NCBI RefSeq assembly: GCF_028554725.1
Contig: NC_071671.1
Location: forward strand, 42,106,001-42,170,000
Length of the DNA: 64,000 nt
Source of the DNA: Zeugodacus cucurbitae
Lineage: Eukaryota; Arthropoda; Insecta; Diptera; Tephritidae
Direction: 5' to 3'
In this document: positions 23,053 through 35,368 of the stretch, one piece after another
Layout: each line of letters opens with the position of its first letter
How positions within the stretch are numbered: the first letter of the stretch is position 1
Translations under genes and position numbers: made by a program
The notes under the pieces: model-generated
Database searches by the model: none
What the model saw: the letters and a program-made list of their open reading frames with translations, nothing else
What the model was told of the DNA's origin: nothing

Positions 23053-26000
23053 TGGTTAGCAATTTTCTTCTGTTAAACATGTATGTATGTAACAGAACTT
23101 GGTCTACGAGCAAAAGTCTTCGAAATTATTTGAAATGTTTTAATTTCAATAATAACACGGGTCAACACAAAATTTGACCACAACTTTAAAGCAGTAAATT
23201 TTCATCGTTTAGGCCTTAGTTAGACGAAAAAAAAATATATGCCATGAAAAAGTTTACTTTTTTATTTAGGACACTGTTTCAACGATATTTTTTAAAATAT
23301 GTGGTTTTAATTGTTAATTGAAAATGAAATCACCTAAAGAAACATTTTAATTAAGTTTTGCTATCAAAATAACTTACAAAAAAGTAAAAAATAATTTAAA
23401 AGTGCACACTTTTATTTTTTTTTTTATGTTCATTGGTACTATCTCTTAATTAACCCCAAATATAGTATTATTACTGTAACTTTTACAAAAGCAAACTTTA
23501 TACGAAAAGAAGGTACTTTCTTGTCGTTTTTGTTCATAATTTATCAGAAAATCATAAAATAAACTTTAGGACAAAGAAAAAAAATTTTTTGTAGAGTCGT
23601 GTAATTTATATAACTGCAAAAAGCTGACTACGAAATTGTATAAATACATATTTTACTATCAACACAGAACATTTAAAAGACAATTCTCTGCAAATAATTT
23701 ATGGCTGTTCTACTCTTGGACAAAGCTCAATTAAATCAATGAGCACTTTAGCGTATGAATAATAAAGTATTTGAACTAGCTTTAACCTAAGCTCACCATT
23801 ATATAAAACTAGTAAAATATATAAGTGTCTTTACCGTTAAATGTGGTTGTATGTCATAAGTGTAGTGCCGGCAGCTGCGCAAGCATTATGCTTTTTTATA
23901 CTAATCTGAACATATGATTTAATCCTCTCAACGCACCAACACTACTAAACATTAGAATTAGCAGCAGCTGCAGTAAAAATTTACGATGAAAATACAAGCA
24001 CAGAGATTCAATTCTGAAAGTATTTGAATAAATTTGCTTTTTTCACAACATGAGGCACTCTTCGTGCATTCAGTATTGTTGGTATATATGTACATATGTA
24101 AACTATATTTAGCGTTATAGCACTACTCTCAGAATGAAATAAAAACGATCTTGATTCGAATCAGAATGTATTGTTCTTGACATTGTACAGTAAAATTTCA
24201 CTCAACTCGTGTCTAATAATATTCCAGTTTGTCAGGATAAAAGGGCAGTTTTTCGCAATCCCTAAAAATAATCCACATGAACAATTTCGAGTTCAAAGTC
24301 GAAATGGATAAGTCGACAATACCTCTCTATAAATCATAAACCTAACCATGTGAGCTTATTAACTTACATATATATCTTCTTTCTTTTGATCCAAAGTAAA
24401 CGAGCAAAAATATTATAGGAGAATACCTATCATGACCTACCGAACAAAATTCATTGCTCCAAAAGGGGTAACACTTTTCCGAAGTCTTCCTCGATGTCCT
24501 ACCATTATTTTTTATTTTTCTATGATTTCTGATAGTCTTTCAGTTTGATAGAGATCTTCTTGATTGATTCGAACAATATCATCACGTTACGTGAAATAAG
24601 TTGGTTCTGCTTCGAAGTTAGTGTGTATTTCGAATACTTGCTGAGATGTTCTAGGGATAGTAATACCGTCGAGTATGCCTCGATGAATTGATAATCCTAA
24701 ATAATACTTAGGGAGTAATTCAATTAACTCCGTAAGGATAAATATGAAGTTTTTATTCCTCTTCTTTGTTTTATAAGGCCCTGATCATTCAAAGTACAGA
24801 ATTTAGACACGTACATATATGAATATCATCTGCGGTAGAGTGAAATATCATTATGCTTTTGTTTATAGTATTAACTATATCCTGAAGAGGATTTTGCGAG
24901 TATTTAGTTCCCTTGTCATATAAAACACGAGATCGGATATCGTATGTGCCCTATTAATATATTGATTATGACAGAAAGTCTATCGACATATCCTACAGCT
25001 GATCTCAAGAATGATTGGGACATATTTTAAAGAATGAAACAGCAAAAATAGTTCTTCGCTGAATAGATTGGGATTATACGGGTCGTGAAAGTCCTGACTC
25101 AAACGTAAGCGATTGGGAGAACGCGTTTTACTACAGGTTGGACCATATAAACTAATAAAGCCACTGGCCATCATCTATTCCATGTCGTTTAGAGTACTTC
25201 CGCTTTCATTACGAATTCCACACTGTATATTCGCTATGCAAATTCGACGCAACTGAAGCACTTTTTAACTGCAGACATGAGTGTGTGCCGCTGCTATGCG
25301 GGAGTAAGTGTTTCCAACCGAGTGGATTTTATCGCTGCAGTAATGTCGTCACAACAACACTATCACCAACATCATCAACATCACGCAAGCGCACAAGCAC
25401 ACACAAACACGAGAGAATTGGTGGGATGCGGCGCAATGCATGCACCAGCAGATCAACAGTAGTGTGGTTGTTCATGCAAAAGGCGGGGTAAAGATGCTGT
25501 CGGTGCTACAGATGATGCGCTGATTAGTTGGTGTTGATGTGTTCTCTTCTATGCTCGATTTATGTATACTATATGTTAGCTGGGTTGATTTTTTGTCCTG
25601 CATTACAAGCTACACACACAAACATACTTGTATAACACATACATGCAAGCAAAATACTGAGATTTAGGCTAATTAAGCTGCACCAAAAACTCAAACTTTT
25701 TAGGAAATTACACTAAAATGCAGCTTAGCGTTGCAACTTAGCATCACGGATATAATCTACATGTATGTATGCATATGTTAGTCTCTACTAAGCTAAGGAG
25801 CTTAGATATTCATAGCTTTTTATTAATATGCAAATGGTGTACTCTTCACGCACATAGACACACACACACATTAATATATCTATTAGCAACATTAAGCGCG
25901 CGAATTTCTGCCATCTCGCACTTAATTTATGGCATCCAAAGCGTTTTATTTACGGCGGTATGTGAGTATGCGTTGTTAGCGTGTGCAGTGAATGTATTTA

Positions 26001-26454
26001 CAGTGCTTAAGAGCTATAAAATGTATGTATGTGTGTGCGTACCAATTTCCGCCATACGGTATGAGCTTTGGAATTAAGCGATTTGGATTTATATGCTTTA
26101 TGGTTTTGGAATATACATACGTATGCAAATGGAGAATGGAGACCGAGGGTCAAGCCTTTTCATAGATATGTAAAGCTTAGATTATCCTAAGGAGTGTTGA
26201 CCTTAGGAACTAAATAAAAGAAATGTACCTTAATTTTTGGGTTGAATGGAATACAAATACGATCCTTATTCGAAAGTTATACGTAAATATAATTATCCAA
26301 TAGAACTTAAAATAGTAGTATTCTTGTAAGACTTGAACTTTATCAAATGTAAAATAACACATTTTACCTTAATTTTCAGGTTTTGCCTACTATTCTCATA
26401 CCGATATTTATCAATATCGAGTATCATGGATTATCAGGATTTAATGAGGCAATC
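23053..26454. other. Non-coding spacer, no gene seen
   Basis: 23060-24050 is very AT-rich. 24060-25260 has scattered short frames without motifs. 25260-26080 contains His/Gln-rich and CA-repeat-driven frames (for example 25277-25462) that look like simple-sequence artefacts. No RNA gene or named repeat was recognised. Confidence 0.5.
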
Positions 26455-28019
26455 CAATCTGAGAAACCCCGCTTTTGATGACGACCCCTGCAAACGTTTT
26501 AAGTATAACGATTTGAGGGCATGCACCTGGAATGTCCGGACCCTTTATTGGGAAGGTGCCTCTGCCCAGCTGGTTGATGTCCTCGTACAACTAAAGGCTG
26601 ACATCACCGCCATCCAAGAAGTGCGATGGACGGGACAAGGACGGAAGAAGGTATGACCTTGTGAATATACTACAGCGGCCATATATAGAAGCGCAAATTT
26701 GGTATGGATTTTTGGTGGGAGAGAGACTTCGTCGCCAAGTCCTGTCATTCACCCCGGTAAATAAACGTCTAAACACAATTCGCATCAAAGCGAGGTTCCT
26801 CCACATATCGCTGATTTGCGCCCACGCCCCAACGGCAGAGAAGGACGATGTGATCAAAGATGCTTTCTATGAGCGCCTATTACGCACCTATGAGCTTTCG
26901 ACTTCGGTGAGCCCCGATATCGTTGTCTGTAGTACCCGATTCCAGCACAAGAAAATTCGTCAAGCAACGTGGCTGTCCCCTGATCGATACACGCGCAATC
27001 AAATCAATCACGTTGTGATACACGGAAGACATGTCTCCTGTGTTTTAGACCTGGAGACCTCAAAAACTGGGCCAATTACCGTGATATAAGTCTCCTCAAC
27101 ATTGCATGTAAGGTCCTGTCGAGCGTATTGTATGAAAGACTAAAGCCGAACTGATTGGACCTTATCAATGTGGCTTTAGACCTGGAAAATCCACCATGGA
27201 CCAGATGCGCCTAATCTTGGAAAAGACCCGAAAGAGAAGAATCGATACTCACCACCATTTCATCGATTTTAAAGCTGCCTTCGATAGCACAAAAAGGAGC
27301 TGCCTATATGCCGCGATGTCTGAATTTGGTATCCCTGCAAAACTAAGACGGCTAATAAACTGATGTTGAGTAACACCAAAAAACTAAGTCAAGTTCGGGA
27401 AGGAACTCTACGAGCTACATAGCTAAATAGAGAAGGTACAATCTTCTATAAGAGTTTACAGTTGCTGGCGTACGCCGATGATATCGATATCTTTGGAAAC
27501 AACACCCGAGCTGTTTGTTCTGCTTTTCCCAGACTGGATAAGGAAGCGAAGCATATGGGTATGGTGCTGAATAAGGACAAGACGAAATATCTCCTGTCAT
27601 CAAACAATCAGTGAACGCACTCGTGGCAATGTTGACAGTCATAACTATGAAGTCGTAAATAGTTTCGTCTACTTGGGAACCAGCGTTAACAACACCAACA
27701 ATGTCAGCCTCGACGCAGAATCACCTTTACCAACAGGTGCTACTTTGGACTAAGTAGACAATTGTAGGTATAGTCCTCTCTCCACGAACTAAAATCAAAC
27801 TCTACAAGTCGCTTATCATTCCCGTCATGATTTATGGTGCAGAAGCGAGGACGATGTCAACATCAGATAAGACGACACTAGGAATTTTCGAGAGGAAAAT
27901 TTTGCTCAAGATTTACGGTCCTCAGAACATTGACAACGGCGAATAACGCAGACGATGGAACGATGAGCTACACGAGTTATACGACATTGACATAGTTCAG
28001 CGAATAAAAAGACAGCGAT
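26455..28019 (+). mobile_element. RTE-clade retrotransposon, shattered copy (copy A)
   Basis: The plus strand begins near the start of the endonuclease (RACTWNVRTL at about 26518) and reads through QEVRWTGQGRKKV to a TGA at 26654. It then continues in other frames (a segment encoding FLHISLICAHAPTAEKDD). The DFNARVG-containing part of the endonuclease is deleted. A second, larger deletion joins the endonuclease end to the reverse transcriptase at about 27065 (NYRDISLLNIA-like). The fingers and palm follow, including YADD at 27471-27482, and then the C-terminal region to about 28019. Stops and frameshifts are frequent. The 3' end is replaced by a Helentron-like fragment. Confidence 0.92.
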
Positions 28020-28300
28020 ACGAAAATCATCATATATTGTATATGAGGCCTCAGGTAATTCCTGAACCGATTTCACTTATTTGCACCACCAAGGTATACT
28101 ATATCCAAGACTATACGCTCACTTAATTTGGTAAGATATCTCACATATTAACCAATATATGCGGAATAAAGCCCACCGTATTTTTAAAAAACCTATTTTT
28201 TCCAAGTCCCATACTTTCGGTGAAAAATTGCCCTTAGGTCGTCATGTATCATTAATGGTAAATCAGATACCATTTTGCCGAAATAAGGTCAAAGCGCACG
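28020..28300 (+). mobile_element. Helentron/DINE-like interior fragment
   Basis: It begins CGAAAATCATCATATATTGT and continues with ATATGAGGCCTCAGG, CTATATCCAAGACTATACGC and TCTCACATATTAACCAATAT, the same order as in the copy at 42452-43810. The match fades after the GAAAAATTGCCCTTAGG phrase (about 28240). No termini. It abuts the broken end of RTE copy A directly. Confidence 0.7.
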
Positions 28301-29127
28301 AGAATAAATTACTATATGACTTGTACCCAGCAGAAACCGAAATAGCGATTTTCGAGTTCCTTTCAAGAAGATGTCATTTGGTCGATCTTAAATTCGTGAA
28401 TCTACACAATGAATCGAGGGAAGATTTTCGAGGTCTCTTTTGACCTTTAATGTTCCATCTGGATTTTAATATTTACAAAGTTTTTCACATCTTCAGAAAA
28501 ACTTCGTATTTTTAATTATTAGTACAAAATTATATCCCTGCAATGTTCTTTGGAATAATCTCTTATAATAGAGCAAAATGATCTGAAAAACCTACGCCAT
28601 TTGTTACCACCAACTGAACTTTCCTTAAAACGATCTCAGGCTTTTGCAGTGAAAACCTTAACAAGTAATCTTACCCACTTAGTTTTGTTCGCGTAAAAAC
28701 ATTTTTTAAATGGACTTTTCTACATGTTTTAATACAATATGTCCAATTCAAGTACATTTTAAGAATTTTGGTTCCATATATTAATCTCAGAAAATGATTT
28801 TGATTTCATTTACGGTTTACGGGTAGTTTAGGGGTAGTTAGGATTTTTTAAAAATCATTTGTTCTGTTTTTGCATTTTCGTTAAGTATAATAACTTGATA
28901 CTGATAATTCTGAGCGCTTCATAAAGCTGTGTGAAACTTTAAATGCGTTTTTCTCAAAACTATTTTTTTTTTGAATTGGTAACAACTGTAACTCGCTAAA
29001 ACGCTCAGTAGATTTTTATGAAATTTATACAGCTTTTAGAATACATAATAATCCCGGGGCTAATCGAAGCTTTTTTTCGACTTCGATTTTTTAAGATTTT
29101 CTTTTGATTTTTTCAAGTCAAAATATA
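28301..29127. other. Non-coding spacer, no gene seen
   Basis: AT-rich sequence, no motif-bearing frame or recognised repeat. Confidence 0.5.
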
Positions 29128-29462
29128 GTGTAATAATGCCTATTAGGTGTGTTTTATTTGATCAGCAAATTAAGCTATTAGCTTATTTTGTATGGAAAAC
29201 TTAGTCAACATAATTATGTTGGCTTGTCATAAGCTACCATAGCTTTTATATTGAACTAGAGGCATTGTCAGTTCATCGCTTTTTTCATTCACAATAGTTA
29301 GGTTTTTTCCAAAAACAAGTAGTTAGCAATAGCGGGAAACCCCATTTTGACAGATAAAAATGGGAACAAACCAAAACATTTATCCATATTTATTTTGACC
29401 ATCCCGGATCTAATAATGATTAGTTTGTGGTGGTCAAATAAAACACGACTATTATTACTTTT
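29128..29462. mobile_element. MITE-like unit with inverted ends (about 0.3 kb)
   Basis: The left arm GTAATAATGCCTATTAGGTG then TGTTTTATTTGATCAG is mirrored at the right. The sequence ending near 29460 reads, in reverse complement, GTAATAATAGTCGTGTTTTA then TTTGACCACC. The shared core GTGTTTTATTTGAYCA is 15 of 16 identical, with an outer TAATAAT on both sides. There is no coding frame, and the length suits a non-autonomous DNA element. The superfamily is not assigned. Confidence 0.4.
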
Positions 29463-30110
29463 GAAAAATAACATGATTTAATAGCAAAAAAAACTGATAT
29501 TACTCATTTTTTTGTGTCTCTGACTCCTTAACCCTTTAACGCTCCTTAATAATATGGTCTCAAAGCTTTAATTAAAGTCACATATCACATCTTCATTCGA
29601 AGTCACATAGTCAATTTGAAGACAATTTCACTGTGTAAATCTAAGCTACAATTAGGAGTAATCAAAGAGAAGAAAACAAGAACATTGTCAACCCAATAAA
29701 AGCCAAAATGGAATTAAGAGCCACAGGAGGAAAGCACAAATCAAACAATTAAATTATTTTGTTAGTAATGTTGAAACGTAAAATTAAGAATGTCCATTGG
29801 CAGTTTACGAGCGAGCTGACGGAGCAAAGAAGTACGAGTAATCGTTAAAAATACAGTACAACACAGACATCGGCCACAGATTGTGAGCCAAAGGAAGCAG
29901 TAAGGCGAAGCAAAGGAAGAGGTAAAGGAAGTCAATCATATGAGTAAAGCAAAACCTGGAGTTAAAGCGACTATATGGCCATTTTGGTTTTACTAACCAA
30001 GCAACGTGCCGCATAGTGGGGGGTATTAACCACAAAATCACATACATTCATGATCTAAGGATAAGCATGTATGTATATGTTCGAGTATTTATTTCCCAAT
30101 ATATTTCCTT
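29463..30110. other. Non-coding spacer, no gene seen
   Basis: No gene or repeat was recognised. The frame at 29805-30047 (-) lacks recognisable motifs. Confidence 0.5.
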
Positions 30111-30640
30111 TTATACCCTCACAACATTTGAAATATAGTAAAATAGAAATAATAGAGTATAATTCTACAAATTATATAACTAGCATCGTGGGAAGAATTG
30201 GTTTCCAAAAGTCTGTCGGTCCACTCGTCCTGCGAAATCAGACTTTTGCCACGCCCACAATAAATACTAATAGAACAAATTTAAAGCACTATAACTAGGT
30301 TACAATCGGATCATTCAATATTCCAAATATGGGGAATTTATACCAAAAATATCTGTCAATCCCTGAGATATCTTATTGAAATTAAGATGAACTAGTTTGT
30401 TTGTAAAGAAATCAGTTCAGTAGTCCCCATTAGCCTCCATATATATTTGTAGATTTTGAAATATCTGGATGCTGGAGCATACATTAGGACCAGAACAGAT
30501 CCTTTCCTAGCACCAATATACCCATACTTATAATCATTTTACATTTTCGGCAACGGAAAATATCTTCCCGAATTTGACATAAGTTGTGAGATTAATAAAT
30601 GTTCGGCTGTATCCGCATTTAGTATTTTCTTACTTGTCTT
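30111..30640 (-). mobile_element. Old, diverged Helentron/DINE-like copy
   Basis: The left end reads TTATACCCTCACAACATTTG and the right end AATAAATGTTCGGCTGTATC followed by CTTACTTG, both decayed versions of the family ends. A remnant CTGTCGGTCCACTCGTCC sits where the (GTCY)n tract belongs. GCCACGCCCAC and a GGATCATTCAATATTCC-type phrase mark the interior. Confidence 0.6.
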
Positions 30641-33600
30641 TTTTTTCCTCATTTTCGATGACTTTGGTCAGCACGCAATGCACACTTCGTTAAACACACC
30701 CCAGAGAAGAAGCTGCTCGCAGCAAATTGTGGACGCGGCTCTGTAACTGACTATTGTGGTTGCTGGCGTGCTTTCTAACCAACGCTCCGACTAATAAATG
30801 TGGACGCTGTTGGCGACCACAACAGACCGGCAAAAGGAAAGCAAAGGAAACAGACGACAATATAAAGACAGGAAATAAATACGAAGAGGAGGAAGGCGAA
30901 TATAAATATTTGGCGCAAAAGGCAGAAGACAAAATTCGCAGGAAAATGCTGAGCAGTCAGAAATTCATTGTGGCTCAGGCGGTCGTGTTCAAAATGTTGT
31001 TTTATTGTTGTTATTAGCAGGGCGAATTTCTGATAGTCCAAAGCGGACACGTTTCACCTTGGCTGCACACAGCCGGCAAATGTTATTAATTCTATTTGCT
31101 GAAGCATGTTGTTGCAGCGTTGTCGATAGCAACTTTGCAATTCTCCGCACTCCGCGCCACGTAATGCTGCAAGCCAATGAATAGCTCGATTGGTGTCCCG
31201 CCTTTCGACGCTGTCAATGCTATGCCAATTCACATATGGCTTGAGGGCACTGAAGTTTTAATGGAAATTGAATCAATCTATGTCGTCGGTTATTCAAATA
31301 CCAACACATTGCACAATAAATATGTTTAAATGTGAATAAGTGAAAAGCAAACACGGAATCTATTTTGGAAATGTGTATTTTCATATTTCTGTGCAAATAC
31401 AAATGTGAAAACAAAATTTTAAAACCCACTAGGAAATGAACGAGCGAGCTGTAACAAAGTAATGCAGTGCTTACGTTACGACCAACGCTCCAAGGCAACG
31501 GAGGTGCTGCTCCAAAATATTTAGAGTTTATATTTTTGACCCACATTTTCCTTTATCGCTGAACAATTAACGGATTTCAATTTGGTTTTCTTTTGTCAAC
31601 GTTCTTTCGGTAGTTTTTTATGAAAATCTTAAGTCCTGAGCTGGTCCTCTGTAACAAGAAGTTACGGAATAAAATCTAAAAGAAGAACAAAAAATTAAAA
31701 AAAAAATAGTTTTAGTTTTATTTAAGTGCGATTTCCTAAGTGACGAAATAAAATTTAAGATAAATATTCCTTCCTTAAAATTAAATTGTCATGATCAAGA
31801 AAGAATGTATCGAGGTCTTTCACCCGCTAGGCATATTTGAGAGCACCAAAAAGATACGACAATACAAATACTTCCATTAAATTTTTTTATATATTTCTAT
31901 AGTTGTCTCTACATCTACGTAAAGAAAAGTTAGGCTGAAAAGGAGAAGAAGCTCATTTTAAGAATAAGCAGGTCATTACTAAAATTTCGGGTTTAAATCA
32001 AAACTTTTCTTGTGGGAAGAGTTTGCAATACCAATCCCAATCCAATGCAGCAACAAAAAACACCTGCTTTACCTAAAGAGTTTTAAGATCTCTCTAAATC
32101 TGCGCTCTCAATGGAGAAGCTGTATAGTTAAAGACAAACTTACCGTGTGAGGTTATAAAATAAAAAAATGATACAAAAGGCAATGATCTTTTCAGATAGC
32201 TGAGCTGGAGTACATAGATTTAAGAATTCCAATATTGCAAGGGTACGTTAATGTTCAAAACTGTATATATAGAAAGAGGGAAGAGAGATACTTGATCTTG
32301 ATTTTAGATTGAGGTCTTTGTGGGTGAACTTGAAGTCCGAACTTAATGTGGTTCAATCGAAATGAAGAGTAAAATTTAATCATGATTCATGATCAATCGT
32401 AAAGCAATGACTTCGGTATGATTTTCTCTCTCCTTATTAATAAAATAAAATCAGGAAGCTGGTGAAAGAAGATCGGTCATATATTATATATATGTATAAT
32501 GAATAATGGTCCGTAGGAGAAATTAAATAAAACTTTAATGTTTTAATAATATCCATATAGAATACAATTCTTAAAGCCAACAGTAAAATATGTAGTAAAA
32601 TAATATACAGTTGAACCAAGTAGACCAAACATCGGACGTTTATTTTACCTGTGGATTTGTGGATTTATATATACATATATGTATATTATGACTTTGAGCT
32701 GATTCCATTAGCTCGATCGATCTTGTTATAGTCAGCTTAGTTATATACGTGGTGTGTTCAAAAAATAACGGGAATTGTAAATTTAAGATAATTAGATATA
32801 TACTGTATATACATATAATAGAAAGATACTTTGGACTCATTTCCAAAATATTTTCCAACAGCTCTTTCATATAAGCATCAGTAAGCAACAGTCCATTCCG
32901 CACCGACCTTTTGCAATTGCATTGAATAGTATTTACATTAGTTGCAAATAAACTCTTACAGACTACTGAAAAGTGTAAACTCATAGAAAAAGATCAAGCT
33001 ACTACTGTCCGCATACAATTCGCTGCCACAAAGAACCCATTTCCGGTGGAAGTGCGAGTTTATCAGCAACTGACCGGAACGCCCTCCTCAAGCACACACA
33101 CGAGTATGGTACCACGTGTGATATTGATGGTATGGAAGTGGTGCCATGCACATGGTAGTCAACAAGAATGCAACAACACTTTCGGGCAGAGTGTGGCGCA
33201 AATAACTTTTGATGAATGAGTAAGAGTAAATATATATACACATACATATATCGGACAAGTATATCATTTGTGTAGACTGGCTGGCCGTTTTCGACACCGA
33301 CCACTGTTCTTGTTGTTGTTGTGCATAAAATGTTGCAAATGTTGCAATGACCGAGCGGTGCAGCCAGACAGAGGCCAATAGGCAAACAAACAGTCGGACC
33401 GGGGCGAGGGGTCAACGAGCAAGCAAACAGCGATACAAGCCGGCCGAAACTGGAGTGCAGACTGTGGTTGTAAGTGCCGGCGCGCGCACACACACACACG
33501 GGCTTACACATTTATAAACGGAATTGGTGAAATCGCCGACGGTCAAAGTGGGGATGACGAGCGGTTGTTGGGCTGAGAGTGGCAATTAAATGAATTTGAA

Positions 33601-33727
33601 AAGTGCAAGGGTATATTTGCACAGACGCATAAGTGAGTGTGTTTACACTGGGTCGCTGGTATGTGAGTGTGTGTTCATGTATTTTTTTTGCATTTTTGAT
33701 AGCATAGTACATATGCATTCTGCCATT

Positions 33728-33767
33728 CATGCTATGCGCTGACATGCCATGCTATGCGCTCGTATGT
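33728..33767. repeat. Tandem duplication, 20-bp period
   Basis: CATGCTATGCGCT occurs at 33728 and again at 33748, giving two 20-bp units (CATGCTATGCGCTGACATGC and CATGCTATGCGCTCGTATGT). Confidence 0.85.
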
Positions 33768-33870
33768 CGGTGCACCGGTTTTGTATCGCTGGCAATGATT
33801 TGCATGTGCCAACAATCGCTTGAAAAAACAGCAAAAACGAAAACAAAATTTAATTTTGAAATGAAATTGG

Positions 33871-33890
33871 ACACACACACACACACACAC
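33871..33890. repeat. (AC)10 microsatellite
   Basis: Ten uninterrupted AC units. Other short CA/GT runs lie at 33487-33499, 44844-44858 and 52320-52333. A (CATA)n run is at 56210-56231, a TC run at 58469-58482 and a TA run at 41240-41255. Confidence 0.95.
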
Positions 33891-34140
33891 GTAAGCAAGC
33901 TGCATTTCATGTTTTCATCTACATACATACACATACACACGCCAACATATGCGTTGACACATGCATTCTTAATTTCTGCAGCAATCGAGTGCAGACTTAA
34001 AATGCTGGCGTTGCCTCACTGCTGCCACAATGTGTTGCCCACAGACACACTTGCCGCCCTCTTGTCACCGCCCCCACCTACCGTTGCCTGCCAATCCACA
34101 TAATGAGTGCCATATTGTTACACCCATTTTATGTTGCGTG

Positions 34141-34195
34141 CCCGGGTTGCATCGTTTGTTGCACGCCCGGGTTGCACGTTTGTTGTTTGTTGTTT
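34141..34195. repeat. Imperfect direct duplication plus (GTTT)-rich run
   Basis: GCCCGGGTTGCA followed by GTTTGTTGCAC-like sequence occurs twice about 26 bases apart, then TTGTTTGTTGTTTG. It forms a GC-rich island with two CCCGGG sites in AT-rich surroundings. Confidence 0.7.
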
Positions 34196-34446
34196 GTCGG
34201 AAAATTCATTAGAGTTAAACAAAAGTTGCACCATGGCGGAGTTTTAATTTAACCAAAAGTTCAACCAACTGCATCAATGTGGCTTTCGCACAAAATATGA
34301 GCACACGAATTCGACCCACAATGACACTGCGGCGAGCGGGTCGCCAGGGTGACGGCGGTGCACTGTGGTAAATGACTGAATGCCTTTTCGTTGACAACTC
34401 GTGCGGAGCGCGGGCGGTAGGAAGCGCAAGTAATCTAGTAAATGAA

Positions 34447-34459
34447 CCAGTATTTAGTT
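34447..34459. repeat. Target-site duplication, left copy, of RTE copy B
   Basis: CCAGTATTTAGTT here is repeated exactly at 37728-37740, flanking the RTE element. Thirteen identical bases at the two junctions show a single insertion event. Confidence 0.93.
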
Positions 34460-34492
34460 ATATATATATATATATTTGGCGTAGGAACCGCT

Positions 34493-35368
34493 TTAAGCGA
34501 TTATAGCCGAATCCACCAGAGCGCGCCACTCATTCCTCCTTTTTGCTTTTTGGCGCCAATTGGAAACACCAAGTGAAGCCAGGTCACTTTGCACTTGGTC
34601 TTTCCACCGGAGTGGAGGTCGTCCTCTTCCGCGGCTTCCTCCAGCGGGTACTGCATCGAATACTTTCAGAGCTGGAGTGTTTTCTTCCATCCGTACAACA
34701 TGACCTAGCCAGCGTAGCCGCTGTCTTTTTATTCGCTGAACTATGTCAATGTCGTCGTATAAATCGTACAGCTCATCGTTCCATCGCCTGCGGTATTCGC
34801 CGTTGCCAATGTTTAGAGGACCAAAAATCTTGCGCAAAACCTTTCTCTCGAAAACCCCAAGAGTCGTCTCATCGGATGTTGTCATCGTCCACGCTTCAGC
34901 GCCATACATCAGGACGGGAATAATGAGCGACTTATAGAGTTTGATTTTGGTTCGTCGAGAGAGGACTTTACTTTTCAATTGCCTACTCAGTCCAAAGTAG
35001 CACCTGTTGGCAAGAGTGATTCTGCGTTGGATTTCAAGGCTGACATTGTTGGTGTTGTTAATGCTGGTTCCCAGATAAACGAAATTATCTACAACTTCAA
35101 AGTTATGACTGTCAACAGTGACGTGGGAGCCAAGACGCGAGTGCGCCGACTGTTTGTTTGATGACAGGAGATATTTCGTCTTGTCCTCATTCACCACCAG
35201 ACCCATACGCTTCGCTTCTTTATCTAGTCTGGAAAACGCAGAACAAACGGCGCGGTTGTTGCTTCCGATGATATCAATATCATCGGCATACGCCAGGAGC
35301 TGTACACTCTTGTAGAAGATTGTACCCTCTCTATTTAGTTCTGCAGCTCGTATTATTTTTTCCAGCAA
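34493..35368 (-). pseudogene. RTE reverse transcriptase, C-terminal half (copy B)
   Basis: Continuation of the same protein after the frameshift, 291 codons. It opens with MLEKIIRAAELNREG, then LLAYADDIDIIG, where YADD (35290-35279) is the polymerase active site. A thumb region follows, then the RTE C-terminal domain with YKSLIIPVLMYGAEAW, RWLGHVVRMEENTPALKVFD, the Gly/Arg-rich GGSRGRGRPPLRWKDQ and a final basic segment ending IIA. The stop is 33 bases before the TA tail. All catalytic residues visible here are intact, so the single upstream frameshift appears to be the main lesion. Both parts together would make about 1010 residues, a normal RTE length. Confidence 0.93.

Larger units (their letters stand above)
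30641..34446. other. Non-coding spacer with simple repeats, no gene seen
   Basis: 30660-31560 and 33000-34440 are the least AT-rich parts and look like single-copy sequence. Long frames there (for example 33002-33511 on the minus strand) are Cys/His-rich because of CA/GT runs and have no recognisable domain. 31570-32640 is AT-rich. A mariner-like terminal phrase (GGTGTGTTCAAAAAATAACG) lies at about 32750-32772. No gene can be supported. Confidence 0.5.

Noticed and set aside
25277..25491. His/Gln-rich frames on the plus strand
   Set aside because: Produced by CAA/CAT/CAC runs. Two overlapping frames are equally open.
32640..32984. 114-codon minus-strand frame near the mariner-like terminus
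   Set aside because: No transposase motif can be matched in it.
33002..33511. 169-codon minus-strand frame
   Set aside because: Cys/His-rich because it crosses CA/GT runs, overlapped by other frames in the same region, with no recognisable domain.
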